Positions 11,980 through 22,330 of a stretch of DNA of 64,000 nucleotides are shown piece by piece. The position numbers and the translations under genes are program-made. The stretch lies in the NCBI RefSeq assembly GCF_963678635.1, contig NC_087069.1, positions 13,304,660 to 13,368,659 on the forward strand, written 5' to 3'. The notes beneath the pieces are model-generated. The model searched no databases. It was given only the letters and a program-made list of their open reading frames with translations, and was not told the origin of the DNA. How positions within the stretch are numbered: position 1 is the first letter of the stretch; every line of letters starts with the position of its first letter. This stretch comes from Symsagittifera roscoffensis. Lineage: Eukaryota > Xenacoelomorpha > Acoela > Convolutidae.

Positions 11980-12844
11980 ATGGAAGAACCGACTGTACCG
12001 CCTAGTGAAATCGATCTTGAGACACCAGAGCAGAGTGTTGACGGGTTGGAAAAAAAGACGACGGAATCAACACCAATGCCAAATGCAGAAGAACAGGAGA
12101 AGAAAACAATAGAGTTCTCACCAAAAGGCAATGTAGACGAAACAACAAACAATACGCCGGAAACGATAAAAGACGATTCTCAAACGCAAAGAAGGTCGTT
12201 CACAGAGAGGATTGCGGCCTTGGTCGGAATGAAACGAAACGAGAAAAAGGAGGTAATACCAACGACCGAGAAAAGCAAAACGTTTGGAACAGTTTCCGCA
12301 ATTACAACAGAAGCCAAACAAGACGAAGAGCAGGTCACACATGGAGCAACGGCTAATCAAGAAAAAGCAACTTCACTTGAGCTTGGCGACTTGATGGCAA
12401 AGATGGAACAAACCGACAAGACGCTGAAACACATCTACGAAGACCACCAAGAGCTAAAAAGGGAAGTACGAAACACCAAGAATGAGAACCTAGACAACTA
12501 CTTGGTCCTGGCAAGTGCGACAGAAGAGAAGCTACAACAGATGTCGAACAACGTAGAGGCCACCGACAAAGAGCGAGAGAAACATATCAAGAAGGATTTG
12601 GAAGAAATGAACAAAACGGTATGACACCGTGAATGAGAAGTTGGGGAGTCTAGAGACCAGAATAGATAAAATGGGCAAGGATCAAGCTGAAAGTTCATGT
12701 GCCATACAGTCCAATCTGGATGCTCTCTTGAGAAATTCAATAGCCGAAGATAAACTAGTGGTGGAAAATCCTTCCGAAATTAGAGTCGATCTTGTGGAAC
12801 CACAACGAAAAAAAACGAGAATCTACACCGTTAGCACGGATTGA
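11980..12844 (+). pseudogene. Element A gag, N-terminal region with coiled coil
   Basis: The ATG at 11,980 opens 214 codons. After a stop-causing frame change near 12,620 the protein continues in another frame to 12,844, where a MNEKLGSLETRIDKMGKDQ segment carries on the helical pattern. The first 130 residues are Pro/Thr/Glu/Lys-rich and probably disordered. Residues about 135-210 have heptad-like Leu/Ile spacing with many Lys/Glu, typical of a coiled coil. It lies directly upstream of the capsid-like segment, so I read it as the gag N-terminus. The function is inferred from position only. Confidence 0.55.
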
Positions 12845-13708
12845 TAGCACCATGGCGTCAGGAGGGATAAGGACTGCCATGAAGTTGGGAGCCTCAAACT
12901 CGACAAGGACGACAGAGGTGTCAGGATCATATACGGGTGTACAACCGCATGCCATGACGTGGGCCAATACCTGGGAGAGTATGAACAGGACACTTGAAGC
13001 ATTCGCAACAAGTAACACAGACTCAAGTGACAGAGGCAGTGGCAAATCCCGGAAAACCTTCAAAGCAGATTCAGATGGTTGCACTGATAGATGGGTTGAG
13101 ATAAGGAGACTACATTCAGAACAACATAACTTGAACGACAAAAGGAAAACCTGCACGGCAATACTGATCAATTTAGAAGGCACCGCACTAAAATGCGTGG
13201 TAGCAAAGAAAGAGGAGGAGCGTGATACAGCGGAAAAAATCTTCGAGATACTGGTCAATCGATTCGGGTCAAGAATGAAGGGTTATCAAGGGATGATGAG
13301 ACTTGAAAAAAGAAGACAAAGGGACAAAGGAAAGACGAGTCAATCGATCGATTCCTGGTTGATCTTGAGAGCTTGAGAAGAAGAGGCGACCCGGAAGAAT
13401 AGACGAACAGAAGAAACTTCAGCATTGCTTCAAAGTTCATTGACGGGTTGAGAAGTGACGAACTAAGAACGATGCTGGCAACGTATAATACACTATCAAA
13501 GGATAATGCACGAACCCCAGAAGAGATGAGACAGAAGTCAAGAGAATACATGTTAATGAAACCAAAAAAGTACTCATACTCAGAAGGCAGGAACATGCAA
13601 GGGGGGAGCCAGCCAGAAAGTTCGGCATGGTACAAACCTAGAGACGACATGGAAAAACGTAGGTGGATCATCATGTGGCGGATAGCACGACATACAAGCA
13701 AGGCATGA
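12792..13708 (+). pseudogene. Element A gag, capsid-like (retrotransposon gag) region
   Basis: Two overlapping frames (12,792-13,376 and from about 13,330 to 13,708) together read like a Ty3-type gag core. A Trp/aromatic-rich start (DRWVEIRRLHSEQ) is followed by a helical stretch on Leu-Glu-Gly (NLEGTALKCVVAK), then ILVNRFGSRMKGYQGMMRLE, a linker ending in SIDRFLVDLESLRRRGDP, and FIDGLRSDELRTML. This order is characteristic of retrotransposon gag. One frameshift near 13,340-13,370 and at least one stop near 13,400 break it. The product would assemble virus-like particles in an intact element. Confidence 0.6.
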
Positions 13709-13788
13709 AAAGCTTGGAATATGCACCAGAGGATTAGGATATGAGCCAAACGGAGGAACATGGGTTTTACAGTGGCTAGATAATCAAG

Positions 13789-14115
13789 ATGGGCGCGAGA
13801 TGTTTTTTCTGTAATCAAGAACGCTATTTCAGGACGGACTGTCCTTTGATTTGGGAGGCAGTGAAGAATCAGAATCACCCGAAACACAAACTAGCACTGA
13901 CCGCAGTGCAAAATACTAGGAACAGACACGCTGAAAACAATTTGAGCAACAAAGAAGCAGCGGGTGGTGAATTATCTAAAAAGACAGTAAAGGCCATGAC
14001 ACAAAACAAAGAAGCCACGGGGGCCGATAAGAGAAACTATGACAGCGCAGCTGCAGAGGCAATCAACAAAGTGAAGAAAGACTTGGCGACCAAAGAAATC
14101 GAACAACGGTTGTAA
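13789..14115 (+). pseudogene. Element A gag, nucleocapsid with degenerate zinc knuckle
   Basis: The ORF begins MGARCFFCNQERYFRTDCP. The spacing C-X2-C-X4-Y-X4-C is that of a retroviral-type CCHC knuckle, with His replaced by Tyr. A Lys/Asn/Ala-rich hydrophilic tail follows to residue 108, ending at a TAA. Nucleocapsid knuckles bind the element RNA. With Tyr in place of the third ligand this copy is unlikely to bind zinc normally. It lies between the capsid region and the protease-like segment, the expected place. Confidence 0.6.
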
Positions 14116-14142
14116 AATCGAAAAGAGACCGGAGAGAACTCG

Positions 14143-14617
14143 ATGAGCAGGAGCAATTGCAACACCATGAAAATGGTGACTGGGAAACCATTTGGCATCA
14201 GTAAAATTGGGGTAAGAATCATGCCAATAACCACAGTGGGCGGCCACGAAATAACAAGAAACCTGAGTGAACCGAGTGAACAGACAATAAAGCACATAGA
14301 TGTGTACGCGGATTGCTTGAGTGCAAACTCCTGCTTGAGCTTTAAGGGCATTACTCACGAGATGTGGCAGCAAATCAGTTCGCATAGACAACAGATACAC
14401 GGAAGCCTATGGTTCACACGAGGTCATGTTGAATATAGATGGTATAAATATCTACACAGAAACGATGATAACATGTGATGAGGATCTAGCCGTGCAAATC
14501 TATGTTTGCAGAGAGGAACTAAAAGTGAGATCCATTGGGCGCTGTGCTATGCTGGAAGAGGATGCCATGCATCTGGGAACGGAAGCAGACATGACGTTGT
14601 TAGAAACCCTGGCTTGA
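14143..14617 (+). pseudogene. Element A protease-like remnant
   Basis: Two frames (14,143-14,478 and 14,426-14,617) cover a segment following the knuckle. The first holds IDVYADCLSANSCLSFKGIT, where a pepsin-type retroviral protease would carry its Asp-Ser/Thr-Gly. Here it is an altered ADC-L-SAN. The second continues with LNIDGINIYTETMITCDEDL. The position after the nucleocapsid supports a protease, but the active-site triad is not intact and the sequence stops at the deletion junction near 14,600. Assignment rests mainly on order. Confidence 0.4.
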
Positions 14618-15243
14618 GCAACAACACGGAATATGGTGCGGGAGAGTTTCCCCTTCCGACCAGACCACCAGCAGGAGCAGGAACACAGTCCACAAGTAAA
14701 ACACCGCCCTTGTTCCGGTCGCAACAAACAGAAGAGTCTTATCTGGATATCGGCAGCATGAAGAGAGTGTTGGAAAGGGCCCAAAGGGAACGGGACAGGG
14801 CCAATCTGGATAGGGACCTGGCGGCCCTTGAAAGGGATCAAGCCAAGCATGATCGCTAGCAGGCAATACTTGAGCGAGACAAGGCGATTCCTGATAAGGA
14901 TCTGCTGATGGCAGAACGAGTGTAAGAGCAGAGACTACAAGAAAGTGTAGCAAATTGTGATCAAATAAAATCAGAAATAGAACGGCTACAATGGAGGCAG
15001 CAAGCGGTCGCGAGTGGTAAGGAGAAAAAGAGAACTATGAGTGAACCGGCTGTCGCAAGATCGAGACCTGTTCCTTCCCTGCGCAACCTAGAGACAAACC
15101 CAGCTAGGCCTTTGATGGAAATCTCGCTGCCGGGATTGACGCCCAGTTCAACCAGTGGTAGTCATACCGGGACGGGCACGTCGCGCCTCAGGGAGTTGCA
15201 AGAGAGGTTGCAGTCAAGAGCTCGCGAGAACTCAGCACGATAG
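14604..15243 (+). pseudogene. Element A accessory region: disordered plus coiled-coil segment
   Basis: From RNPGLSNNTEYGAGEFPLP onward the protein matches copy 2 (minus strand, about 25,680 downwards). A Pro-rich linker leads into ERAQRERDRANLDRDLAALE, a strongly charged Leu/Arg/Asp/Glu repeat typical of a long coiled coil. Stops at about 14,858 and 14,924 interrupt it. A second part (15,037-15,243) has LRELQERLQSRARENSAR. Upstream of 14,604 there is no match to copy 2. The function is unknown. It could mediate oligomerisation of the downstream polyprotein. Confidence 0.55.
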
Positions 15244-15273
15244 GAGCGACCTCCCACCTGGAGGGATCATCCA

Positions 15274-16000
15274 GTGAGTAGTGTTATAATCGCAAGCTAC
15301 AAAAAGAACACAGACGTTGCCTATCACAGGCATAACGGGATGGATTGGACAGCGGCGCAACGCGCAAGGAGGAATGCTTTCCACGACGCTTCTTGGGCTG
15401 AATATTTCACGCAGCCCAGGATAGCCGAGGGTGCAGTCCACTTGATTATAGGGGACAGCCTGATACGAGTGTTGACGTGAATCCAGGCGCATTAACAGGT
15501 GGGAATCTTGAGTTTTTCTGGCGCTGCAACAACCCAGATGTTGGCGTCGCTGGAGATGCTGGAGATGGCGAAGTTGTACACAGTCACACTGATGCCGGGA
15601 CCATTGACGTGTCCAGAGGCGAGCAGAGGAAAGTAATGAGGCTGCGGGAGAAAATGAGTTGTATTCTTGAGGAATTGAGGATCTATCTAGATCCAGCCAT
15701 ACTCAGTATTTGTACCGTCCCTTACAACCTGATGCTGACCAGAATGCGAGGGTTAGGGTGCGCAACCTCAACGAAATCATCAGGCAAATCCAGCAAAGAA
15801 GCGTACTCCCTGTGAGACTACTCGACGTGGCAAGCATGATGGAACACTCCCTTCCGGATGATGCGTCTTCGAATGGCATCCACTTCGACAGGCCCAGAGG
15901 CATGGAGTGGTTAAACGGTGTCTTCCGAAGGCAAATAAACCTTCTGGAGTCAGACATGCTGGACACGGGCCAGTTCACCTTTGGTCCAGCCCCAATGCCT
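15274..16000 (+). pseudogene. Element A SGNH/GDSL-hydrolase-like domain, degenerate
   Basis: Three blocks of the SGNH esterase family occur in order. Block I is LIIGDSLIRVL (GDS codons 15,451-15,459), block III is GTIDVS (15,597-15,608, where copy 2 has GTNDVS), and block V is SSNGIHFDRP (15,872-15,883 for NGIH). Spacing of about 46 codons from I to III and about 90 from III to V fits the family. SGNH enzymes hydrolyse esters using Ser and His, with Gly/Asn forming the oxyanion hole. Here Asn is Ile, the block V Asp is Asn, and a stop plus frame changes lie at about 15,478, 15,600 and 15,770. It is inactive as it stands. Confidence 0.6.
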
Positions 16001-17350
16001 CCCTTCTTCGCTGCTAGGCCCTTGTCCGATCGTTTGGGAGGAAGAACCGACTCGACAGAAAGCTCAAGGAGCAGCAGGAGTAGGCAACTAGGAGCCACAC
16101 CGATGGAAGAAGACGAGGTTGAATCGTCCTTACCCCAGAGCTCGGAAGTGTCCTCGGTGATGACGGTGGACAGCAAGAAGACAGAGAGACCTGGAGAGTC
16201 GAGCAAAGCCCGATATCTCGAGAGAATAAAGGATCTAGACCTGGAAGATCTGGCATGTAGAAAAGAGTTAGCGGAGGTTCTGGGGCTTTAGAATGTGTCG
16301 CACTTGAGCAAACATCACTGTGTGGATTGGATGAAGGCCCACGAGGCGCACTTCTCGAGAGCCAAGACACTAGTAACCGCAGAATTAACAGGAATACGAC
16401 AAAAATTGATAATGGGCCCAGTCAACTACAGGCCCCTCAAGCAGCTGCGGAGTTCAGGTCTAATCGTGGAACCTCCCAAGCATCGAACGGGCATAGCCAG
16501 GATCAGAGTGGCGATTCCTGCACAGCTGAGGATAGTCGAAAAACTTCTTGAGCCAAAGAGCATGGGGATCCCGGACACCGGATACCTGGTCCAAAGCTCG
16601 CCGAAGACCCAAGGTATGGTAGATCTGGTAGGATTTCACAGCTAGCCAGCCAAAACCTTGGCCGTGTAGGATCGATCAGACCCCGGAGCAGCGAGAGCAA
16701 TCATCGTGGCAGGATCGGACTTCGAGGGGACGTCGCCGAAGTTATTTTGGCCGGAAACCCTAGTGTACCTGCTGCCTGGAGCAGAATTGAACTAAATGTT
16801 GACCCTAGTGGTGGCTATAAAATCGGAGACGCCGTGGGAGCCAGAGCTGTTGCTATTCAGGGGAATGAATGACCACCTGCATGCGGCAGGACTTCTAGAG
16901 CACTTGACAGGCGTGGAAACAACCCTCAAGAAGATCTGGGAAGCAATTCAGACGCTGTTTGCAGCAATGAACGAGGTGCAGGAGTTCGTAGCTTCTCGAT
17001 TCGGGCCAAAGACGAAAGTGGTATTCACGCCATCGCCAGGCTACGCAGGCATGCGACCAGCATTACAGTTCGTATATGCAATTTTGATCCTGATAGCAGA
17101 GGGAAATGCGTTGCGGATGCTTATGACCGTTCCCGATCGCGATTTGGAGCCAGTTAACATGAAACTTCCTAAGTCTGAACTAGCAGCGGCATGGGCGGAT
17201 ATATATCATGCTCTGAGGAGATTTTATGAGTTGGCAGACATCTTGATTGTGCTGGATGATGTTCTGTGCCTTGAGGTGTCGAATCTTGCCCGACAGCTGA
17301 AGTTTAACCCGGAGGTAGGGGACGATCACCCAGCGATAACCCATCTATGA
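16001..17350 (+). pseudogene. Element A conserved region downstream of SGNH, with a GMND motif
   Basis: A Ser/Glu-rich linker (16,014-16,290) ends in LERIKDLDLEDLACRKELAE. After a stop, a second segment matches copy 2 (23,887-22,762): LSKHHCVDWMKAHEAHFSRA, IIVAGSDFEGTSPK, then a hydrophobic strand TLVVAIKS, FRGMNDHLHAAGLLEHL (GMND at 16,862-16,873), FVYAILILIAEGNALRML and ILIVLDDVLCLEVSNLARQL. The alternation of hydrophobic strands with GSD and GMND resembles a flavodoxin-like or second SGNH-type fold, but I cannot prove this. One TAA (16,793) replaces a Gln codon of copy 2. The function is unknown. Confidence 0.5.
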
Positions 17351-19145
17351 GCCAGCCTGTGGTTCCGGAGTATGGATCTGACGATCACGAGCTCCACCAG
17401 CGGTGAAAGAGGACCGAATATTGAAAGAAAGAATGTGGCCGAGAAAAAATTATAGTCGATTGGATATCGCTTGACACAAGAGAGAGATAGTTGACCGTTT
17501 CTGACCCCGAGACTCGAGAAAGCGACGGACAAGACGAGGTAGCGTGCCCCACCCCTCATCAAACAAGTCTGGAATTTTCTTGAGGAGCAGCTAGAGGTGG
17601 CAGAAGGTAGGGAGATGACTGTGGGAAGATTTGTCACAGCAGCTAATGAATTCCGTATTGGAGGTTTCTGGATGCAGCATGCGAAGGGCGAGCTGAAGAC
17701 CAGGATGGACCACGAGATTTTGTGATTCTTGAGCCCATCATGGGAAAAGAAGTATCTGAACAAGATGTTTTACGCGGGAGACACCATCTTTGAAGCGTTC
17801 GTGCAGGAGCTCTTGAATATGCACATCAACCTCCTGCTAACCTTGTATCTGGTATACCCCAGGTACCTGTTCAATATGGGGCCGGCGTATATGTTCAGTA
17901 GGGGCGTGGGAACGCTCCGGGTTGATGGGTATTTTATGCTGGTACTCTTGACGCATGGGGAACTGACGGCGTTTCATCGGTTGTTGAAGTATGGTGAACA
18001 CCTGTCGGTAAGGAAGGCTCACCCGAGTATGGAAAACTATTCGTAAAAGTGTGCTGTCGGACTGATAACATTGCTTGTGGAGTATCTGCTGATGCAGAAT
18101 CGATACTTGACGGGCGAGGAAAGAAACCACAAGACGAGAGAAGAAGTGAGAGAGGCGAATGGGGACATACCTCTTCTGACTGACTTGTATTTGGCCATGA
18201 GATCTGACCCAGTGGGGATGATTAGAGGCTTGGGGGAAGTGGTGACCTGTGTATACGGGCCAGCAGTGACGTATGCTTTTCCGGATCCACTCGTGATGGC
18301 GTATCGGTACTCGGTGGTGCATGTGAGCCTGATCAGCATTCTAGATGGGACGGCAATCAACTGGTGCAGACAAGAAGATTTGAGAGCGCAGATGAAGGAG
18401 ACGGTGCTTTTTGGAAAAGTCAAGGATCCCAAGCTAGTGGTGTGCAGCTCCAGGGCACAAATGCAGTGCAGAATGGGCGGAAAACGTGAGGGGCCCATCG
18501 AGGTCTATCCCAAGTTTTGGGACCTGAATCCAGTGGCGAGCGACAAGAGGGAAGTCTTGAGGTTCCCGGCGTGGACGAGGAGTTTCGAATTCAAGAAAAA
18601 GGAATACTAGAGCGGGATTTCCTACCCGCTGCCGTCTCCGATTTCCCGGCGGTGAGAAGAATGACCCTGGGAATGAACAGCCCCCTGGTAGTCCCTTTCC
18701 CACACGAGAGAGCCACGGTAGAAAGACAGCTAAGAGAATTTACGAATGGCTGGGATCCTTTGTTCATTGGGTACTCGGCAGCGGTGTATTTCCACACGGG
18801 TGAAATCAAGATAATTTCGTGGACTACACAAGCGAAGAAGATGCGAGGCTCCATGCCCCCTAAGTTTGAGGTCCGAGATGTCTTGACAACACTTGAGGAG
18901 GCTGGACTTGAGAACAAGCTGCCAATATATGACGATGGAAGGATGATTGTGGAGGAGGGTCACATGGCTCTGAAAGACGATATGAAGTTTGCCACAAGAA
19001 AGTACCGAGCGCCTTATGGGCTGGAGGAGTTGGAGTTGAGGCAAGAGGAGAAAAGGCTGGATGCGGCAGGACCCCTGTATGTATCCCTCACTGAGTCTAA
19101 GACAGCAGATCCGACGACACCTTCATCCCTGTCTGTGGGAACCTT
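17351..19145 (+). pseudogene. Element A conserved unknown 3' domain
   Basis: Segments shared with copies 2 and 3 (both minus strand) include EMTVGRFVTAANEFRIGGFW (about 17,611), FNMGPAYMFSRGVGTLRVDG, LLTHGELTAFHRLLKYGEH, DPVGMIRGLGEVVTCVYGPA, GTAINWCRQEDLRAQM, GKREGPIEVYPKFWDL and MPPKFEVRDVLTTLEEAGLE. Conservation in three copies shows this was once one long protein. I see no transmembrane segment or signal peptide, so it does not look like a retroviral envelope. Tyr/Trp/Gly-rich helices suggest a structural or nucleic-acid-binding protein, but I recognise no family. Several frameshifts and stops break it. Confidence 0.55.
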
Positions 19146-19148
19146 CCA

Positions 19149-19591
19149 GTGAAGAACAGATTCATTGACGCGCTAGAGAGGGGGAGAGCATGGACGAAAC
19201 CCTCAGCGAAGCTGGAGAGGAAATGGAGGTGGGGAATACGCCAGACGGAGGGGCAACGAACAGAGAGTTCAGCCCCGGCACCACACGTGAGCTACTACAA
19301 GAACTCAGTGGGGACGACTGTGCAAACACGGCCACACCACCTTTGGGGTCTCCCCGTAAGAATCTTGAGCTGCCACTAATGAGTGAACCATCCAACATGT
19401 GAATGGTGCTCCTGACCGATGAAGCAAGGGAGGAGAATACCTTTGAAGGCAACAAAGACATGTTCTTGAGCACGTTGGACGAGGAGACGTGGCAAAGTTT
19501 CCTGGGCGAGCTCAACCAGAGGGTGGAAGACAAAATTGAAGTAGATGTCTTCAAGGAAGAACTGTGGAGCACGGTGGTGAAACCCATGTAA
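19149..19591 (+). pseudogene. Element A C-terminal acidic tail
   Basis: The frame at 19,190-19,402 reads MDETLSEAGEEMEVGNTPDG and matches copy 2 at about 20,950-20,780 (MDETHSEAGEEMEVGNTPKQ). Homology with copy 2 ends at SGDDCANTATPPL. The remaining ORF (19,403-19,591) ends in an acidic, hydrophilic stretch (LDEETWQSFLGELNQRVEDK) and a TAA at 19,589. This is probably the natural C-terminus of the long polyprotein. The function is unknown. Confidence 0.45.
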
Positions 19592-19924
19592 AAATAGCTC
19601 TACTTTAAACAAAAAAACTGAAGATAAAAGAACAAGTGTCGAAGTGGATGATAAAAATAAGATGATAGTAAATTTTTCACACCAAGAAATATCATGGTTT
19701 CATCCAGATCTAGAGCAATGGTTTCAATTGTTTCTCTGGCATCTTTAGTATATCTTTTAAGTTGGCTCCAACGATGTTGTCAAAAAAACTTTTACAAATT
19801 TTGCGTTAAGATTCCCATACGAGCTGCCCGGATGCGATAGTACTGGTCGTTGGGGTGTCCCAGCATCGTGTATCTTAGCTTAACCGTAGAAACGGGCGGG
19901 TTGCACTCCTTAGAAGATAATTGA

Positions 19925-20550
19925 TCAGTAGTAGATGTTGGAGTTAAAGTAGGGGGGTTGGGAGGTGGCGGGAGACCCCCATGTTTTAAGATAGGAAATA
20001 GAACATCCGGTCTCCCAGCTATGTTTTAACCTTGGGTATAGAGTCTACAATGTATAATGATATGGAATATCAATGGTAAGTTTTCATGGTTTCTGTGCTG
20101 GTAAGAGAATGGTAAGAAAAACTTTTTTTTTTCGGCTTTTGTGTCAAAATGTGTGTTTTTTTTCCGTTATCTAAATGTTAAATATCAAAGGTTAATTAGG
20201 TGTAAATTGTTTAATGAAGGTTATGGAATTCGTTTTTTTGGTACGTGGTAAGTCAATGGTAAGAGTTTTTGGTTAAAAGTTGAGAGAATTTTTTTCGAAA
20301 CTTTTTACAAAAAAACTTCAAAACACAATAAGATTTGTTATAATTTGTCCTATTAACTAAGTTATTGGATAATCAAATTTTTTGAAACCTCTGCCTGAAA
20401 CTATGCTGAAAGCTACGGAAACTTCAAAAATGGTCAAATTTTAGAAGAAAAAAATTAAATTACGAAGAAAGTTTATAATTCACAGCATCGTATTTGATTT
20501 TTACTGCAACTTGATAATAATACACCAACAAAAAACTGCTACAAAACTTA
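19925..20550 (+). repeat. 3' flank shared with 45,745-46,330 (LTR/UTR candidate)
   Basis: gtagatgttggagttaaagt here matches gtagatgttggagctgaagt at 45,747. Similar order follows: a T-rich block, a ttatctaaatgttaaatatc / ttatctaattggtaaatatc block, an ataatttg-cc-attaact block, and aaactatgctgaaagct / aaactatgctgagacct. The relationship spans about 600 bp with many indels. Here it lies 3' of copy 1, so it may include the 3' UTR or LTR. At 45.7 kb it adjoins copy 3 in the opposite relative orientation. Confidence 0.6.
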
Positions 20551-20762
20551 ATACATTGCATCATTTGTTATAAATTTGAGTTCTTATAAGTTTAATGGTT
20601 TTGTATGAATTCAATCATCTTGAACTTGTCTTTTTGGGTAAAATTAGCTAAATTAGGAAATTTCAAGATAACGATATACTTCATTCTCACTAAAAATTTA
20701 CTTCAATATAGATACTCAGAGTTGAAACAGCAACATACACCTATCAACTTGAAAAAAACATT

Positions 20763-22330
20763 TGATGTCAGGGATGGTATGGCCGTGTTCGCCCAATCAT
20801 CTCTACTCAAATCCTGCAGCAGTTGCTGTGTGATGAAATCCCTCTCAAATGGTTTCTGCTTAGGCGTATTCCCCACTTCCATTTCTTCTCCTGCTTCACT
20901 GTGAGTCTCATCCATGCTCTCCCCTTCTTCTGATTCAGCTCGCCTTCCCTCAAGTGCGTCTCTAAACCTATTTTCCACGGGACAGCTTCTCCTGTCTCCA
21001 GGGGTGCCCACTGATAGGCGTGAGGATGTAGCTGGGTCCTGCTTCTTGCATTCCGTGAGGGCTACATATAAGGGGCCTGCCGCATTTAGCTCCTTTTCCT
21101 TTCCTCTTGCTTCATCTCCAGTTGCTCCAGCCCGTATGGTGCTCAATATTTCCTCTTGGCGATCTTCATTTCATCTTTCAATGCTATGTGTTCTTCCTCC
21201 ACAATCATTCTTCCATCGTCCCAAATCGGCAGCATATTCTCCAGCCTAACCTGTTCAAGCGTCCTCAAGATATCCCGAACCTCGAACTTCGGGGGCATCG
21301 AACCTCTCATCCTCTTCGCTTGGATCGTCCACGAGTTTATTTTGATGTCGCACGTGTGAAAATAAACTGCGGCTGTGTACCCAATGACCCCAATGAACAA
21401 GGGATCCCAACCGTCCGTAAATTCCTTCTGATGCTTCTCCACCGTTGCTCTCGCGTGTAGGGATGGGACCACCAAAGGGCTATTCATCCCCAGTGTCATT
21501 CTTCTGACTATCGGAAACTCTGGGACAGTGGTGGTCAGAAAACCTCGCTCAAATCACATCTCTAGCGCTTTCTTCACCAGGTCAAAACTTCCTTTCCATG
21601 CCGGGATTCTCAAGATCTTTTGCTTATCCGCTGCCAGGGGTTTCAAATTCCAGAATTTGGGGTAAACCTCTATGGGACCCTCACGTTTCCCGCCATTCGG
21701 CGCTGTAACTGTCATTGGAAGTTGAATACCATCAGCTCGGGATCCTTCACTTTTCCGAAGAGCACCGTGTCGCTCATCCGTGCCCTCAATTCCTCTTGTC
21801 TGCACCAGTTCAGCGCTGTCCCGTCTGGCACAAGTATTAAGCTCACGTGTGCCACTGAGTTTCGGTACGCCGCCACAAGTGTGTCAGGAAAGGTGTATCT
21901 CACTGCCGGCCCATAGATGCAGGTCACTACCTCACCAAGTCCCCTGATCATCCCTAGTGGATTAGATCTCATGGCTAGACACAGATCCGTCAAGAGAGGC
22001 ATGCCTTCATTCGCCTCCTTCAATTCCTCCTTCGTCTTGGGATTCTTCTCTTCGCCTGTCAGGTATCGATTCTGCATCACGAGGTACTCAACCAACAGCG
22101 TCTTGCACTCCGGCCGTGCACTTGTACGAGTAGGTTTCCGTGCTGGGATGAGTCTTCCCCATCGACAGAGGCTCTCCATATTTCATCAATCGATGAAATG
22201 CGGTCAGTTCTCCGTGGGTCAAGAGTACTAGTGTCAAATATCCGTCAATTCGTACTGTTTCCGCACCTCTACTGATTATGTAGACCGGACCCATGTTGAA
22301 TAGATACCTGGGGTAGACCAACATAGGGCC
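20763..22330 (-). pseudogene. Element A copy 2, conserved unknown 3' domain
   Basis: Reading right to left, YLFNMGPVYIISRGAETVRI, LLTHGELTAFHRLMKYGEPL, NPLGMIRGLGEVVTCIYGPA, GTALNWCRQEELRARM, GKREGPIEVYPKFWNL, MTLGMNSPLVVPSLHARATV, MPPKFEVRDILRTLEQVRLE and AAGPLYVALTECKKQDPAT parallel copy 1 at 17,860-19,140. Frame changes occur near 22,170, 21,710, 21,530 and 21,140. The last recognisable residues are ANTAIPSL at about 20,770, and unrelated AT-rich DNA follows. The function is unknown. Confidence 0.55.

Larger units (their letters stand above)
9915..20550 (+). mobile_element. Element A copy 1: Ty3/Gypsy-like, internally deleted
   Basis: The order on the plus strand is leader with arrays, gag N-terminal coiled coil, capsid-like region, zinc knuckle, protease remnant, an abrupt junction near 14,600, coiled coil, SGNH-like domain, conserved unknown domains, an acidic tail, and a 3' flank shared with 45.7 kb. 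No reverse transcriptase, RNase H or integrase is present, although copy 2 carries integrase just upstream of the same 3' domains. The copy is non-autonomous and its reading frame is broken in many places. Its true termini were not found. Confidence 0.75.

Noticed and set aside
17351-19145. Retroviral-type envelope in the 3' part of element A
   Set aside because: No signal peptide, fusion peptide, membrane anchor or Cys-rich ectodomain is visible in any copy.
20605-20904. Plus-strand 99-codon ORF
   Set aside because: Its second half is antisense to the acidic tail of element A copy 2, and the first half is AT-rich flank.
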